Source of the DNA: Natrarchaeobius chitinivorans
Lineage (GTDB): Archaea; Halobacteriota; Halobacteria; Halobacteriales; Natrialbaceae
NCBI RefSeq assembly: GCF_003841505.1
Contig: NZ_REGA01000010.1
Coordinates: 89,767-153,766, forward strand
Length of the DNA stretch: 64,000 bases
Direction: 5' to 3'
Shown here: piece after piece, positions 7,518-14,783 of the stretch
Position numbering within the stretch: the first letter of the stretch is position 1
Layout: every line of letters starts with the position of its first letter
The notes under the pieces: model-generated
What the model was told of the DNA's origin: nothing
Seen by the model: the letters and a program-made list of their open reading frames with translations, nothing else
Database searches by the model: none
Position numbers and translations under genes: made by a program

Positions 7518-8735
7518 ATGAATATCGCCGACATCATCTCGACGGAGTACGTCGAATTTCCACCGGATGCGACCGTCTCGAAGCTCGTCGGAACGTTTGC
7601 CGATTCCGACGTCGACGGCGTCGTGGTGCGAGGGACGGAGTTCGAGGGAGTCGTTACCCGCCGACAACTCGCCACGTCACACCGCCAGCCTAACGAAAAA
7701 CTCGGCTCGCTGGTCTGGCACGTGCCTCGGTTGGCTCCCGACGAGGACGTTCGCAAGGTCGCACAGCTCATGATCGACAGCAGCTCCCGGCTGCTCCCGG
7801 TCTTCGAAGACGGCGAACTCGCGGGCGTCGTCACGGTCGACGATATCCTCGAGGCGGTCATCCCGTATCTCGACGCGGCGACCGTGCGCGAAGCCCACTC
7901 GCCGGACCTTCTCACGCTCGAGCCGACGTCGTCGGTCGGGGAGGCGCTGCACGTCTTTCGTGAGAACCGGATCACCCACCTACCAGTCGTCGAGAACGAC
8001 ACCGCTGTCGGCGTCCTCAGTCTGTACGACGTGACCGACCTGACGGTCCGTGCCGAAGTTCGGAGCCAGGGTGGGGACGCGGGTGGCGTCGATCCGTTCG
8101 GGGGTGAAATTTCGTCTTCCACCGCCCGCGCACGACGTGGCGGGTTCGGTGCTCGCGAGGGTGAACTCGCGCGTATGCTCGATCTCCCGATCCGCGACGT
8201 TATGACCACGCCTGTTCGCACCGTGGCCCCCTCCGAGACGCTCGACGTGGCCGTCGAAACGATGTTCGAGGCGGACGCGTCGTCGCTCGTCGTCACGGAA
8301 AACGGCTCGCCACACGGGATCGTGACCAAAACCGACGTCCTCGAGTCGCTCACCTGGGAGGCAGGTGGCAATCGCGGCGTCCAGATCTACGGCACCGACC
8401 TGATCGAGGACGTAAGCTACGACGAAATCGTCTCGATGGTCGAAGGGTTCGACGACAAGGACCACGGCATGAGCGTGCTGGACGCGAAAGTCCACCTCCA
8501 CGAGCACGACGAGAAACGGCGGGGGACGCCGCTTTTGCTCGTCCGGATCAGACTCTACACGGATCGGGGGCTGTACATCGCCTCGGGAGAGGGATTCGGT
8601 GCACGACAGGCACTCTCCGAGGCCCGAGACGTGCTGGAACGCCAGATTCGCGACCGCAAAACGTACGGGCGGAGCAAGAAGCCGCCGAGCGAGGAGTTCT
8701 GGGAGAAACGGTTCGGGTGGCTCCTCGAGGAGTAA
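7518..8735 (+). CDS. Four-CBS-domain protein with C-terminal HPF-like extension
   Basis: A 405-residue soluble protein with four tandem CBS motifs, each ending in the D-V/I-L or D-V-T hallmark: about 1-58, 75-120 (AGVVTVDDILEAV), 125-178 (VGVLSLYDVTDL) and 225-280 (HGIVTKTDVLESL). CBS pairs bind adenine nucleotides and act as energy sensors. The last ~120 residues (VHLHEHDEKRR, LLLVRIRLYTDRGLYIASGEG, then a basic helix) resemble a beta-alpha-beta fold like ribosome hibernation factors. That part is inference from pattern, not alignment. The start at 7518 gives MNIADIISTEYV, the canonical CBS opening. It is isolated by long spacers. A ribosome-silencing or nucleotide-sensing role fits, but is unproven. 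Confidence 0.75.
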   Translation: MNIADIISTEYVEFPPDATVSKLVGTFADSDVDGVVVRGTEFEGVVTRRQLATSHRQPNEKLGSLVWHVPRLAPDEDVRKVAQLMIDSSSRLLPVFEDGELAGVVTVDDILEAVIPYLDAATVREAHSPDLLTLEPTSSVGEALHVFRENRITHLPVVENDTAVGVLSLYDVTDLTVRAEVRSQGGDAGGVDPFGGEISSSTARARRGGFGAREGELARMLDLPIRDVMTTPVRTVAPSETLDVAVETMFEADASSLVVTENGSPHGIVTKTDVLESLTWEAGGNRGVQIYGTDLIEDVSYDEIVSMVEGFDDKDHGMSVLDAKVHLHEHDEKRRGTPLLLVRIRLYTDRGLYIASGEGFGARQALSEARDVLERQIRDRKTYGRSKKPPSEEFWEKRFGWLLEE

Positions 8736-8915
8736 TACTGTCGGACAGGACGGTGTGCCGATCGGTCGCTCTCCTGTGGCCGTCTCCGGTGGCGACGGCC
8801 GCGAATTCGCGACCGACGTCTCATTGACTTCTCGTCGGCAGTATAAGCGCCGCTTACGAGTTTTTCGTCGGTTCTCATCGCCGAGACGTCGTCCCGGAGT
8901 GCTGGATTTACCCTG

Positions 8916-8925
8916 AATTATTTAT
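8916..8925 (+). promoter_or_regulatory. TATA-like promoter of the usp gene at 8949
   Basis: AATTATTTAT lies 24-33 bases before the ATG in a G+C-rich setting, the spacing of a leaderless haloarchaeal promoter. Confidence 0.45.
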
Positions 8926-8948
8926 CTGCGTTAGCACAACCCATAGCT

Positions 8949-9350
8949 ATGGCCGACATCCTGCTGGCTGTCGATACAGACGAAACGCGCGCCACCCGCC
9001 AGGTCGAGACGATACTGGATCTCTCGTTCGACTCCCCAGCGGTTACGATCTTACACACCTTCACGGAAAACCCGTCCGGGGCATCGGTAAACCAGGTCAA
9101 ATCCGCGCGCCTGGTCGAAAGCCGACTCGAGGAAGCTGGAATCGACGTCACCCTCGCCGAGCAAAGTGGTGATCCGGCCGAGCAGATCATCGCGTTCGCC
9201 AGGGAAAACGAGATGGACGCGATCTGTCTGGCCGGCCGGAAACGATCTCCGGCGGGGAAAGCGTTGTTCGGGAGCGTTACACAGGAGGTCATTTTGAACA
9301 CCGATCTCCCCGTGTTGATCGCTGGGAAAAATCAGTCCGAGCAGCTGTAG
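8949..9350 (+). CDS. Divergent universal stress protein
   Basis: A 133-residue Usp-fold protein opening MADILLAVDTDETRATRQVE. The typical D-G-S loop after strand 1 is replaced by DTDET. The C-terminal loop is GRKRSPAGKALFGSV, keeping only the first Gly and the final GS of the nucleotide motif, so nucleotide binding is doubtful. It lies between the CBS protein and a half-size EamA carrier on the same strand. Confidence 0.8.
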   Translation: MADILLAVDTDETRATRQVETILDLSFDSPAVTILHTFTENPSGASVNQVKSARLVESRLEEAGIDVTLAEQSGDPAEQIIAFARENEMDAICLAGRKRSPAGKALFGSVTQEVILNTDLPVLIAGKNQSEQL

Positions 9351-9487
9351 GTCGTGCTCTCGCTTCCACCCCTGGGAGAGGATTGGTCTGGCTCATGGAC
9401 TCTCGAGTGCGAGCGGGGAGAACCGCTTCAACGAGTACTGTCCCGGTAGCAGAAACACTTTGGGATGGGGCCGAATATTCGCCACGA

Positions 9488-9913
9488 ATGGATGGCATCG
9501 AACTCGATTCGGCCGTTCTCTTCGGACTGATCACGATGGTGTCGTGGGGACTCTGGGTCGTCGTTGGTAATGCGGCGTCGGAGTCTATCGACCCGCGAAC
9601 TGCCGCTGCCATCTCGTATCTCGTCGCTGCACCTCTCGCTGTCGTATACGTCGTCGTCTCCGACGCATCCCTTGCCGTAACTGCGAGAGGGGGTATGCTC
9701 GCCGCCCTGGCCGGCCTGTTCACTGCCGTCGGCTTCATCGCAACGTACGCAGGCCTCTCCGTGGGGTCGACGACAACCGTTTCGACGATCGGTGCGATGT
9801 ACTTCGTCGTTGCAGCGGTCACTGGGGCGATCATCTTCGGAGACGACTTGACAGCGATAGACGTCGCCGGGATCGCGTTTGCGGCCATCGGCGTTGCCCT
9901 GATCGCCCGGTGA
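9488..9913 (+). CDS. Half-size EamA/DMT-type membrane protein
   Basis: A 141-residue protein with five predicted membrane spans and a single EamA repeat (LFGLITMVSWGLWVVVGNAAS at the start; YFVVAAVTGAIIFGDDLTAIDVAG at the end). Full-length drug/metabolite transporters have two such repeats, and single-repeat forms are thought to work as dimers. The substrate is unknown. The ATG at 9488 starts directly before the first span. An upstream in-frame ATG (9383) would add a basic 35-residue tail without homology-like features. It converges with the tandem Usp gene. Confidence 0.75.
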   Translation: MDGIELDSAVLFGLITMVSWGLWVVVGNAASESIDPRTAAAISYLVAAPLAVVYVVVSDASLAVTARGGMLAALAGLFTAVGFIATYAGLSVGSTTTVSTIGAMYFVVAAVTGAIIFGDDLTAIDVAGIAFAAIGVALIAR

Positions 9914-9954
9914 CTTCCGCGTTCGCGTCCGATCCGAACGAACTCGACACATCG

Positions 9955-10830
9955 TTATCGTGAGGCGTTAACGGTGAGAACCGGTCGCTCTGCAGCCCGG
10001 AGGACCCTGACCGTCGTGCTCCCGAGGAGCCGGTCGTCCGTCTCGCCGTGACCCCGGGTTCCCATCGCGAGCAAGTCCGCGTCGACGCGGTCGGCGTACG
10101 CGAGCAACTCGTCCGTCGGCGTCCCCCGCCGGATTCCCGTGCGGACAGTGATCCCGAGGTCGTTCGCTTCGGCTTCGATCGCCTGGACGGCCGCGTTTCC
10201 CCCCTCCTCGAGTAATCCGATGATGCTTCGTGGCGCGTCCTCGAGGTCGGATATCGTTCGATCGACCACGTAGACGACGTCGACGGAGGCGTCGACGAAC
10301 GCGGCGAACTCGAGGGCGACCGCGGCTGCCCGTTCGGCCGCGTCGCTACCGTCGGTGGGGATCACGATGCGGTCGATCGAAACGTCGTCGACGTCGGTCA
10401 CTGCGTCGCTCGTTCGGACCGTCACGACGGGGACGGGGGCGTACGCGAGGGTTCGCTCCGCCGTCGATCCGAGCCGGGACCTGGCAGTCTGGCCCCGAGT
10501 CCCCATGACGATCAGATCGACGTCACTCTCGTCAGCGTATCCGACGATTTCTCGGTAGACGACTCCTTCGCGGAGGGTTTCGACGACGTCGACGTCGGCG
10601 TCGTCAGCGACGTCTGTGACCGTCCCGATCGCTTGCCGGCCGAGCTGTTCGGTGTACCGATGAACCGCGTCACGTTGCTGTTCGTCGACGTTCACCAGGT
10701 CGTCTTCCGGGTGAATAACTGATAGGGCGTGGATAGTTCCGTCCGCGATGCGGGCCAACGCAACTGCGTGGGCGATTGCGCCCTCACCTTCGGGGCTTCC
10801 ATCCACCGGTGTGAGAATCGTCTCGAACAT
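9955..10830 (-). CDS. Tandem-domain universal stress protein
   Basis: A 291-residue protein with two Usp domains: residues 1-~145 (MFETILTPVDGSPEGEGA...) and ~150-291 (DRIVIPTDGSDAAERAA...). The second domain carries a full nucleotide loop (GTRGHGETDDRLLGS). The first has the shortened GTRGQTARSRLGS. Such fused dimers are common in haloarchaea. The start at 10830 was chosen because MFETILTPVDGS is the usual opening, and a start at 10851 would add seven residues. It faces the EamA gene tail to tail and follows the ParA partner gene on the same strand with 92 bases between. Confidence 0.88.
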   Translation of the reverse strand: MFETILTPVDGSPEGEGAIAHAVALARIADGTIHALSVIHPEDDLVNVDEQQRDAVHRYTEQLGRQAIGTVTDVADDADVDVVETLREGVVYREIVGYADESDVDLIVMGTRGQTARSRLGSTAERTLAYAPVPVVTVRTSDAVTDVDDVSIDRIVIPTDGSDAAERAAAVALEFAAFVDASVDVVYVVDRTISDLEDAPRSIIGLLEEGGNAAVQAIEAEANDLGITVRTGIRRGTPTDELLAYADRVDADLLAMGTRGHGETDDRLLGSTTVRVLRAAERPVLTVNASR

Positions 10831-10922
10831 CGTGGTCGGGTACCACGTCAACAGTCAAGTAACTGCCACCCGTTCGAGATCGTTTTCGATCGACTTCCCT
10901 GGTGGTTCTGTCCGGCGAACGG

Positions 10923-11378
10923 TTACTCCGTTTCGACTCGCGTGTCGCGGATCCGATCCGGAACTTCGTCGATGTGCTCGAGGACGACCTTCAGGAGGGC
11001 GTCGTGAACTTCTCTCGTCTCCTCGTCTCGTATCCCCATCCGCCGAAGCTCCGGTGTCACCGTGATGCCGAGTTGGTCCTCGAGTTCGTCCCACGTCTCC
11101 CCACGTGCGTAGAGCGGTTTCTGGCGAACCTCGCTGTACTCGAACGCCGGTCCCGCGTCCGCGGGGGACGCGGTTTCGTCCGGCTGGGTCTGTTCCCCAT
11201 TCGACGGCTCCGCCGAGTTGGTCGACGGTGTGGAGTGATCTGTCGGTTCGTTCGCGGCGGGTTCCGGCGCACTCGAGTCGGCCGTCGTCCCGGACGTGGC
11301 TGTTTCCGATACGCCCGAGTCGGTCGTCGTCTCTCCAGCGCCGCCGCTTTCGAGATCGTCGAACGGGTTGTCGCTCAT
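10923..11378 (-). CDS. ParA-partner protein, unknown family (possible DNA- or centromere-binding adaptor)
   Basis: A 151-residue protein with a long Ser/Thr/Glu-rich disordered N-terminal half (residues 1-~80) and a folded C-terminal half (FEYSEVRQKPLYARGETWDE; then LLKVVLEHIDEVPDRIRD). I do not recognise the family. Its ATG overlaps the parA stop codon (ATGA), so the two are translationally coupled. By analogy with plasmid parA loci, the second gene often encodes the site-binding ParB-type or ParG-type partner. That role is inference from position only, and no ribbon-helix-helix or HTH motif is obvious. Confidence 0.6.
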   Translation of the reverse strand: MSDNPFDDLESGGAGETTTDSGVSETATSGTTADSSAPEPAANEPTDHSTPSTNSAEPSNGEQTQPDETASPADAGPAFEYSEVRQKPLYARGETWDELEDQLGITVTPELRRMGIRDEETREVHDALLKVVLEHIDEVPDRIRDTRVETE

Positions 11379-12262
11379 GAAGTCGTCCCCCCGTTGGCGA
11401 CGATATCCGCCAGTTCCTGGTAACAGGCGATCTGGTCGTTCTCCGGATCGTAATCCTGCAGTGGCTGATTGTGCTGGAGCGACCGCGAGAGTGCAGACCG
11501 GTGACGGATTCCCGGTTTCGGTGGCGTCATCTCGCCCGCGTCGATTCGATCGAACTCCGTCGCCGAAATCCGGGCGAACTCGGGTACTACCTCCTGGAGT
11601 GGCTGGCCGTCGTTTACCTCGTACGTCGCCGTGTTCAGGTTCTCGAGCAGTTCTCGATCCTCGGTCCGATGGTCGATCCGGTCCGAGAGTTTGTTCGGTA
11701 TGACGGCGAGCACGTCGACGTCGATGTACTCCCGTGCCGGCTCGATCAGCCGTTCCATCGTCCGTTTGTAGCCGCCGATTGCACTCGAGCCCGGTTCGAG
11801 TGGGATCATCACGTTACCGGTCGCGACGAGTGCGTTGTTGTTGAGCATTCCCGGATATGCCGGGCAATCGAAGACGACGTACTCGTAGGTCTCTCCGAGC
11901 AACGGATCGACGATGTTCGATTTGACCCGCGCCGATCCTTGCATCGCGCCCGCGAGGTCCTTCTCGACGTCCTCGAGGGTGTTCGAGGACGGAAGCAGGT
12001 CGAACCCGTGGTCGGTTTTCCGGATCAGATCACTCGGGGTCGCATCCCCGTCGAGGAGAACGTCCCGGAGGTTCAACTCGTCCTGGTACGCGTCCTGGAA
12101 TCCGAGTCCGTTCGTCGCGTGCCCGTTCGGATCGAGGTCGGCGAACAGCGTGTCACCGCGCTCGGCGAGTTGGCGCGCGAGGTTCATCGAAGTCGTTGAC
12201 TTCCCGACACCGCCTTTCAAAATTACCACGCTTACGGCCCGTGGTGCGTTCGTCGTTGCCAT
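11375..12262 (-). CDS. parA: ParA/Soj-type partition ATPase
   Basis: A 295-residue ATPase with the deviant Walker A motif KGGVGKSTT near the N-terminus (ILKGGVGKSTTSMNLARQL), a switch region FADLDPNGHATNGLG, and Walker B-like YVVFDCPAYPGML. These assort it with ParA/MinD proteins that move DNA or protein cargo on the nucleoid. The start ATG at 12262 is followed by a short MATTNAPRAVS lead, normal for haloarchaeal ParA. A repeat-rich region with ACCTAAGGT and ACCTATTGT motifs lies directly upstream, overlapping the promoter, and could be the cognate partition site and operator. The partner gene overlaps downstream. The absence of a Rep/Orc gene argues against a complete plasmid replicon here. 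Confidence 0.88.
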   Translation of the reverse strand: MATTNAPRAVSVVILKGGVGKSTTSMNLARQLAERGDTLFADLDPNGHATNGLGFQDAYQDELNLRDVLLDGDATPSDLIRKTDHGFDLLPSSNTLEDVEKDLAGAMQGSARVKSNIVDPLLGETYEYVVFDCPAYPGMLNNNALVATGNVMIPLEPGSSAIGGYKRTMERLIEPAREYIDVDVLAVIPNKLSDRIDHRTEDRELLENLNTATYEVNDGQPLQEVVPEFARISATEFDRIDAGEMTPPKPGIRHRSALSRSLQHNQPLQDYDPENDQIACYQELADIVANGGTTS

Positions 12263-12280
12263 TGTGTGGATCCGCCCGCT

Positions 12281-12490
12281 ATACCTAAGGTACCTATTGT
12301 CGACGGAGTGTCTCTCGTAGCGGACACTCCGTACATCTGGAGTGTTCTACTTAACTTTACCGTAGGTAGATACAATAGGTAGTTTAGGGGGCTTAGGTAG
12401 CTTAGGTGAAATAGCTATTTTCACTACCTAAGGTTAGATAGGTGGTTCAGGCAGAATAGCTTGTTAAGGTAAGGCACCTATTGCAGGTGT
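12281..12490. repeat. Iteron-like repeat region upstream of parA (candidate partition site/operator)
   Basis: The region contains ACCTAAGGT at 12283-12291 and 12426-12434, ACCTATTGT at 12292-12300 with its complement ACAATAGGT at 12372-12380, and ACCTATTGC at about 12477. CTTAGGTAG (12392) and CTTAGGTG (12401) are directly repeated. A 30-base imperfect palindrome centred on AGCT spans 12402-12431. A separate set GGAGTGTC (12305), GACACTCC (12323) and GGAGTGTT (12339) forms inverted and direct copies. It is A/T-richer than its surroundings. It resembles a centromere or iteron array beside a parA operon, but the function is inferred. Confidence 0.65.
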
Positions 12491-12580
12491 TTGCGGCAGC
12501 TCAGATGGTTGAGGCACTAAAAATGGCTCAGGTGAGCTTCACACCGGTGGTGGCGTCGCTCACATAACTATCGTAGCTGC

Positions 12581-12664
12581 AATAGTAACAACTGAAGCGA
12601 TTTAGACACCGATCGCCGATCAGCCTGGCGATCGGGTATGCAGCGACGTTGAGTGGGTACTATA
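12581..12664 (+). repeat. 84-base palindromic repeat, TATAGTA family, copy C
   Basis: It starts AATAGTAACAACTGAAGCG and ends GTTGAGTGGGTACTATA, with the inner stem CACCGATCGCC/GGCGATCGGGT. It is the same length as copies A and B and shows scattered substitutions in the right arm. Confidence 0.82.
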
Positions 12665-12702
12665 GACGTCGAGCACACCCGATGGAATCGGAGGAGCACG
12701 GT

Positions 12703-12789
12703 TCGGAGCGTACGCGGTTCGGAGCGAGTGAAACGAGCGAGAACCGCGGACCGGAAAACGGTGTGAACAGCGACAGTTGTACGCTCCGA
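12703..12789. repeat. Nested inverted repeat (potential branched hairpin)
   Basis: An 11-base perfect outer stem (TCGGAGCGTAC at 12703-12713 with GTACGCTCCGA at 12779-12789) encloses a 7-base perfect stem (GCGGTTC at 12714-12720 with GAACCGC at 12741-12747). CGGTTCGGAGCG is directly repeated at 12700 and 12715. No coding frame in it looks real. Whether it is transcribed is unknown. Confidence 0.5.
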
Positions 12790-12962
12790 GGGGTCTTGCC
12801 GTCGGTTGTCCGTTCCCAGCCGCTTCCGGATGAGGCTGTACGGTCGCCCTCACTCGAGCGGTCTGTTTCGAAACGTGAAGTCGAGTTCGAACCCAACGGA
12901 CCCCGTCTCGCGAGCGGGACTCGTCTGGGTCCGGTACGACAGCCCGTATCACCGACTCCCGC

Positions 12963-13045
12963 ATCCGGTCTGCTAGCAGTAATTTTCGAAGCGACCGCGG
13001 GAACGACACCCGGTCGCTCGGAAAAACAGCGACGGCGATCCGTAT
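12963..13045. repeat. Palindromic repeat, GATACGG family, copy 3
   Basis: The right end reads CGATCCGTATCAGTC and the inner stem is TTTTCGAAGCGACCG/CGGTCGCTCGGAAAAA. On the minus strand the terminal word GACTGATACGG supplies the TGA stop (13047-13045) of the DUF6159 gene, exactly as copy 2 does for the gene at 4091. The left arm is degraded. Confidence 0.65.
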
Positions 13046-13959
13046 CAGTCGCCCATCCGGGGTGCCGATTTACTGCTCGTTCCCGGTGTGCCAGACTGTT
13101 CGGTCCGGCCGCCGAGCGTCTCGAAGTCGAAGTTGTCGAACTCGTCGGGTGCGTTGCCCTCGACTGCGTAGACGTAGAGGGCGGTCTTTGCGATTCCCCA
13201 GATCGTCTGGCTGAGGAGGTACGTGAACACGAACGCGCCACCGACGAGGAGGACGGCTAGCAGAATTCCGGGTCCGGGGAACACCGTCGCAATCGGGATC
13301 GAAACCACCAGCGCGATTGCGACGAGGCCGATCCCGATGGCCGTGACGATCAGAGTGATGCCGAATCCAGCTCCGAGCGTCTCACCCCAGGTGTCTTTGA
13401 ACGTCGCTCCGCTTCGTTTGAACATCGACGTAACCGATACGTCCTCGAAGACGATCACCGGCACGATAAAGAACGTCATGATCGACCAGCCGATCGCAAA
13501 CAGCGTGCCGAGAATCGAAGCGATCGGATTGTCCGACTCTTCGAGACTTTTGAGAACGACGCTGACGGTGGCTGCGATGATCGACCAGACGAAGATCGGG
13601 CCGATCCGGTCGCTTACGGCTTCTAAACACTCGAGAACGCCCGGTTCGCGACCGTGAAATGCCTCGTTGGCACCGTAGACGAGTGCGGCCGAAAAGTACG
13701 TGCTGACAAACGTCGTGATGAAGTAGAGAACGAAGAGGACAGCGTACTCGAGGCCGGTACCGAGCAGGTTCGCGATTAGCAGCGGGAAGAAAAAGAAGAC
13801 GAAAAAGCCGATGCTCGCAATCCCTGCGAGCAGCGGGAAGAGCATGAGCCATGGGTGATGTCTGATGACACTGATGCTGTCTTTCGTCAACGTCCATCCG
13901 GTCTTGAGGCGGTCGAAGAAGCCGATTCGCCCGCGGCCGGTGTTTGAGCCGAGTGACAT
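13045..13959 (-). CDS. DUF6159-type membrane protein
   Basis: A 304-residue polytopic protein with about six membrane spans (for example PWLMLFPLLAGIASIGFFVF, YAVLFVLYFITTFVSTYF, GFGITLIVTAIGIGLVAIAL). The opening block FDRLKTGWTLTKDSISVIRHHP and the SWG/TW loop region are typical of the haloarchaeal DUF6159 family. Its molecular role is unknown, possibly stress-related membrane integrity. The C-terminal ~35 residues are hydrophilic and end where a palindromic repeat supplies the stop codon. An A/T-rich box at 13972-13988 suits a near-leaderless mRNA. Confidence 0.75.
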   Translation of the reverse strand: MSLGSNTGRGRIGFFDRLKTGWTLTKDSISVIRHHPWLMLFPLLAGIASIGFFVFFFFPLLIANLLGTGLEYAVLFVLYFITTFVSTYFSAALVYGANEAFHGREPGVLECLEAVSDRIGPIFVWSIIAATVSVVLKSLEESDNPIASILGTLFAIGWSIMTFFIVPVIVFEDVSVTSMFKRSGATFKDTWGETLGAGFGITLIVTAIGIGLVAIALVVSIPIATVFPGPGILLAVLLVGGAFVFTYLLSQTIWGIAKTALYVYAVEGNAPDEFDNFDFETLGGRTEQSGTPGTSSKSAPRMGD

Positions 13960-13971
13960 ATACCGCTACCA

Positions 13972-13988
13972 GGATATAATATTTTTTA
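13972..13988 (-). promoter_or_regulatory. TATA-like promoter of the DUF6159 gene
   Basis: On the minus strand the bases read as an A-run followed by TATTATATCC, 13-29 bases before the ATG at 13959. It is the most A/T-rich block in the surrounding kilobase. Confidence 0.4.
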
Positions 13989-14122
13989 ACCTTTTCTCTT
14001 TGCTTGTACCTCTTTCGACAGCTGTATTCGCCTCTGCTTAGCCGAATCACCAGTTGTTGTATCCACAATTGTCACTTCTAAATATGGTATATTAATTTGC
14101 CAGAAATGGCGAGTGGTACGAA

Positions 14123-14422
14123 CAGTGTCCGATCGGGGCGGGAAACACTGCCTGCTGTAGGCCGTCGGTCAGATCCCGTAGGGATTGTGAGAACGAACTG
14201 GGAGTACGACTGCAGCCGGTTACGGTTCTGTCGGTACCGTGTATCGAGCGTCTCTACAGAGGTACAGCGAGAGTTCCTCGGGGTCGTTCGGAAGATCTTC
14301 GATCTTCCATGATGACGAGACGCCTGCGGCGTCTCGAACCACTTGACCCCGAGGTACTTCACACGGCTTGTCCTCGACGAACGCTCCGATACGTCTATCC
14401 GTCACAATCGACTGAAAGTCGA
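14123..14422. ncRNA. Candidate structured RNA (multi-branched fold) in an 824-base gene-free region
   Basis: Nested complementary arms are visible. An outer helix joins GTATCGAGCGT (14241-14251) to ACGCTCCGATAC (14381-14392) with one bulged base. A perfect 10-base helix joins CCTCGGGGTC (14276) to GACCCCGAGG (14345). Inside it are two perfect hairpins: GGAAGATC-ttc-GATCTTCC (14290-14308) and CGAGACGCC-tgc-GGCGTCTCG (14316-14336). Flanking small hairpins are CAGTGT/ACACTG (14123-14150), ATCCC-gta-GGGAT (14173-14185) and TCGACT-gaa-AGTCGA (14408-14422). No known RNA family was recognised, including RNase P or SRP RNA. Strand and transcription are unknown. Decayed mobile DNA is the main alternative. 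Confidence 0.45.
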
Positions 14423-14429
14423 CGAAAAA

Positions 14430-14783
14430 CGGGGGTAAGTGGCGAAAAGCGACGAGTGAGCGACGGAATCTGTCGATATCACGCGACGATGGGAACCGAC
14501 GGTACCTGCTGGATCGCTTCTCTGAAGTCCCCGGATGAACTACCCCTACCCTACTCGCTCCCTTCGCTTGCCCCTTGAGGAAGGGACGTAGCGCCTGGCC
14601 CCAGCAAAAGACACCGTCTGATTGCTGGGATCGGTACGAGTCGACGGCCAGTATCTGTTTAATTCATCAAAAATACGAGCGCTTTGATTCCCTCTCTGTG
14701 GTTCGATAGTACTGAAGAGGAAGAGTCCGTCGTCCGATCGATCGTCGTTTCATCTCCACCGACGCAGACGGGGAGTCGCGACC
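14430..14783. other. Gene-free stretch before the lactonase 3' end
   Basis: The region has only short, low-quality open frames. A small hairpin CCCTT-gagg-AAGGG is at 14572-14585. The low-complexity pyrimidine tract near 14540-14575 resembles the ends of some haloarchaeal insertion sequences, but I could not identify a transposase remnant. Confidence 0.3.

Noticed and set aside
12649..13260. 203-codon frame upstream of the DUF6159 stop
   Set aside because: It crosses two palindromic repeats and an antisense portion of the DUF6159 gene, and its composition is not protein-like.
14078..14362. Possible transposase remnant in the gene-free region
   Set aside because: The frame gives no transposase motif and is crossed by perfect hairpins. 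I kept the structure but not the gene.
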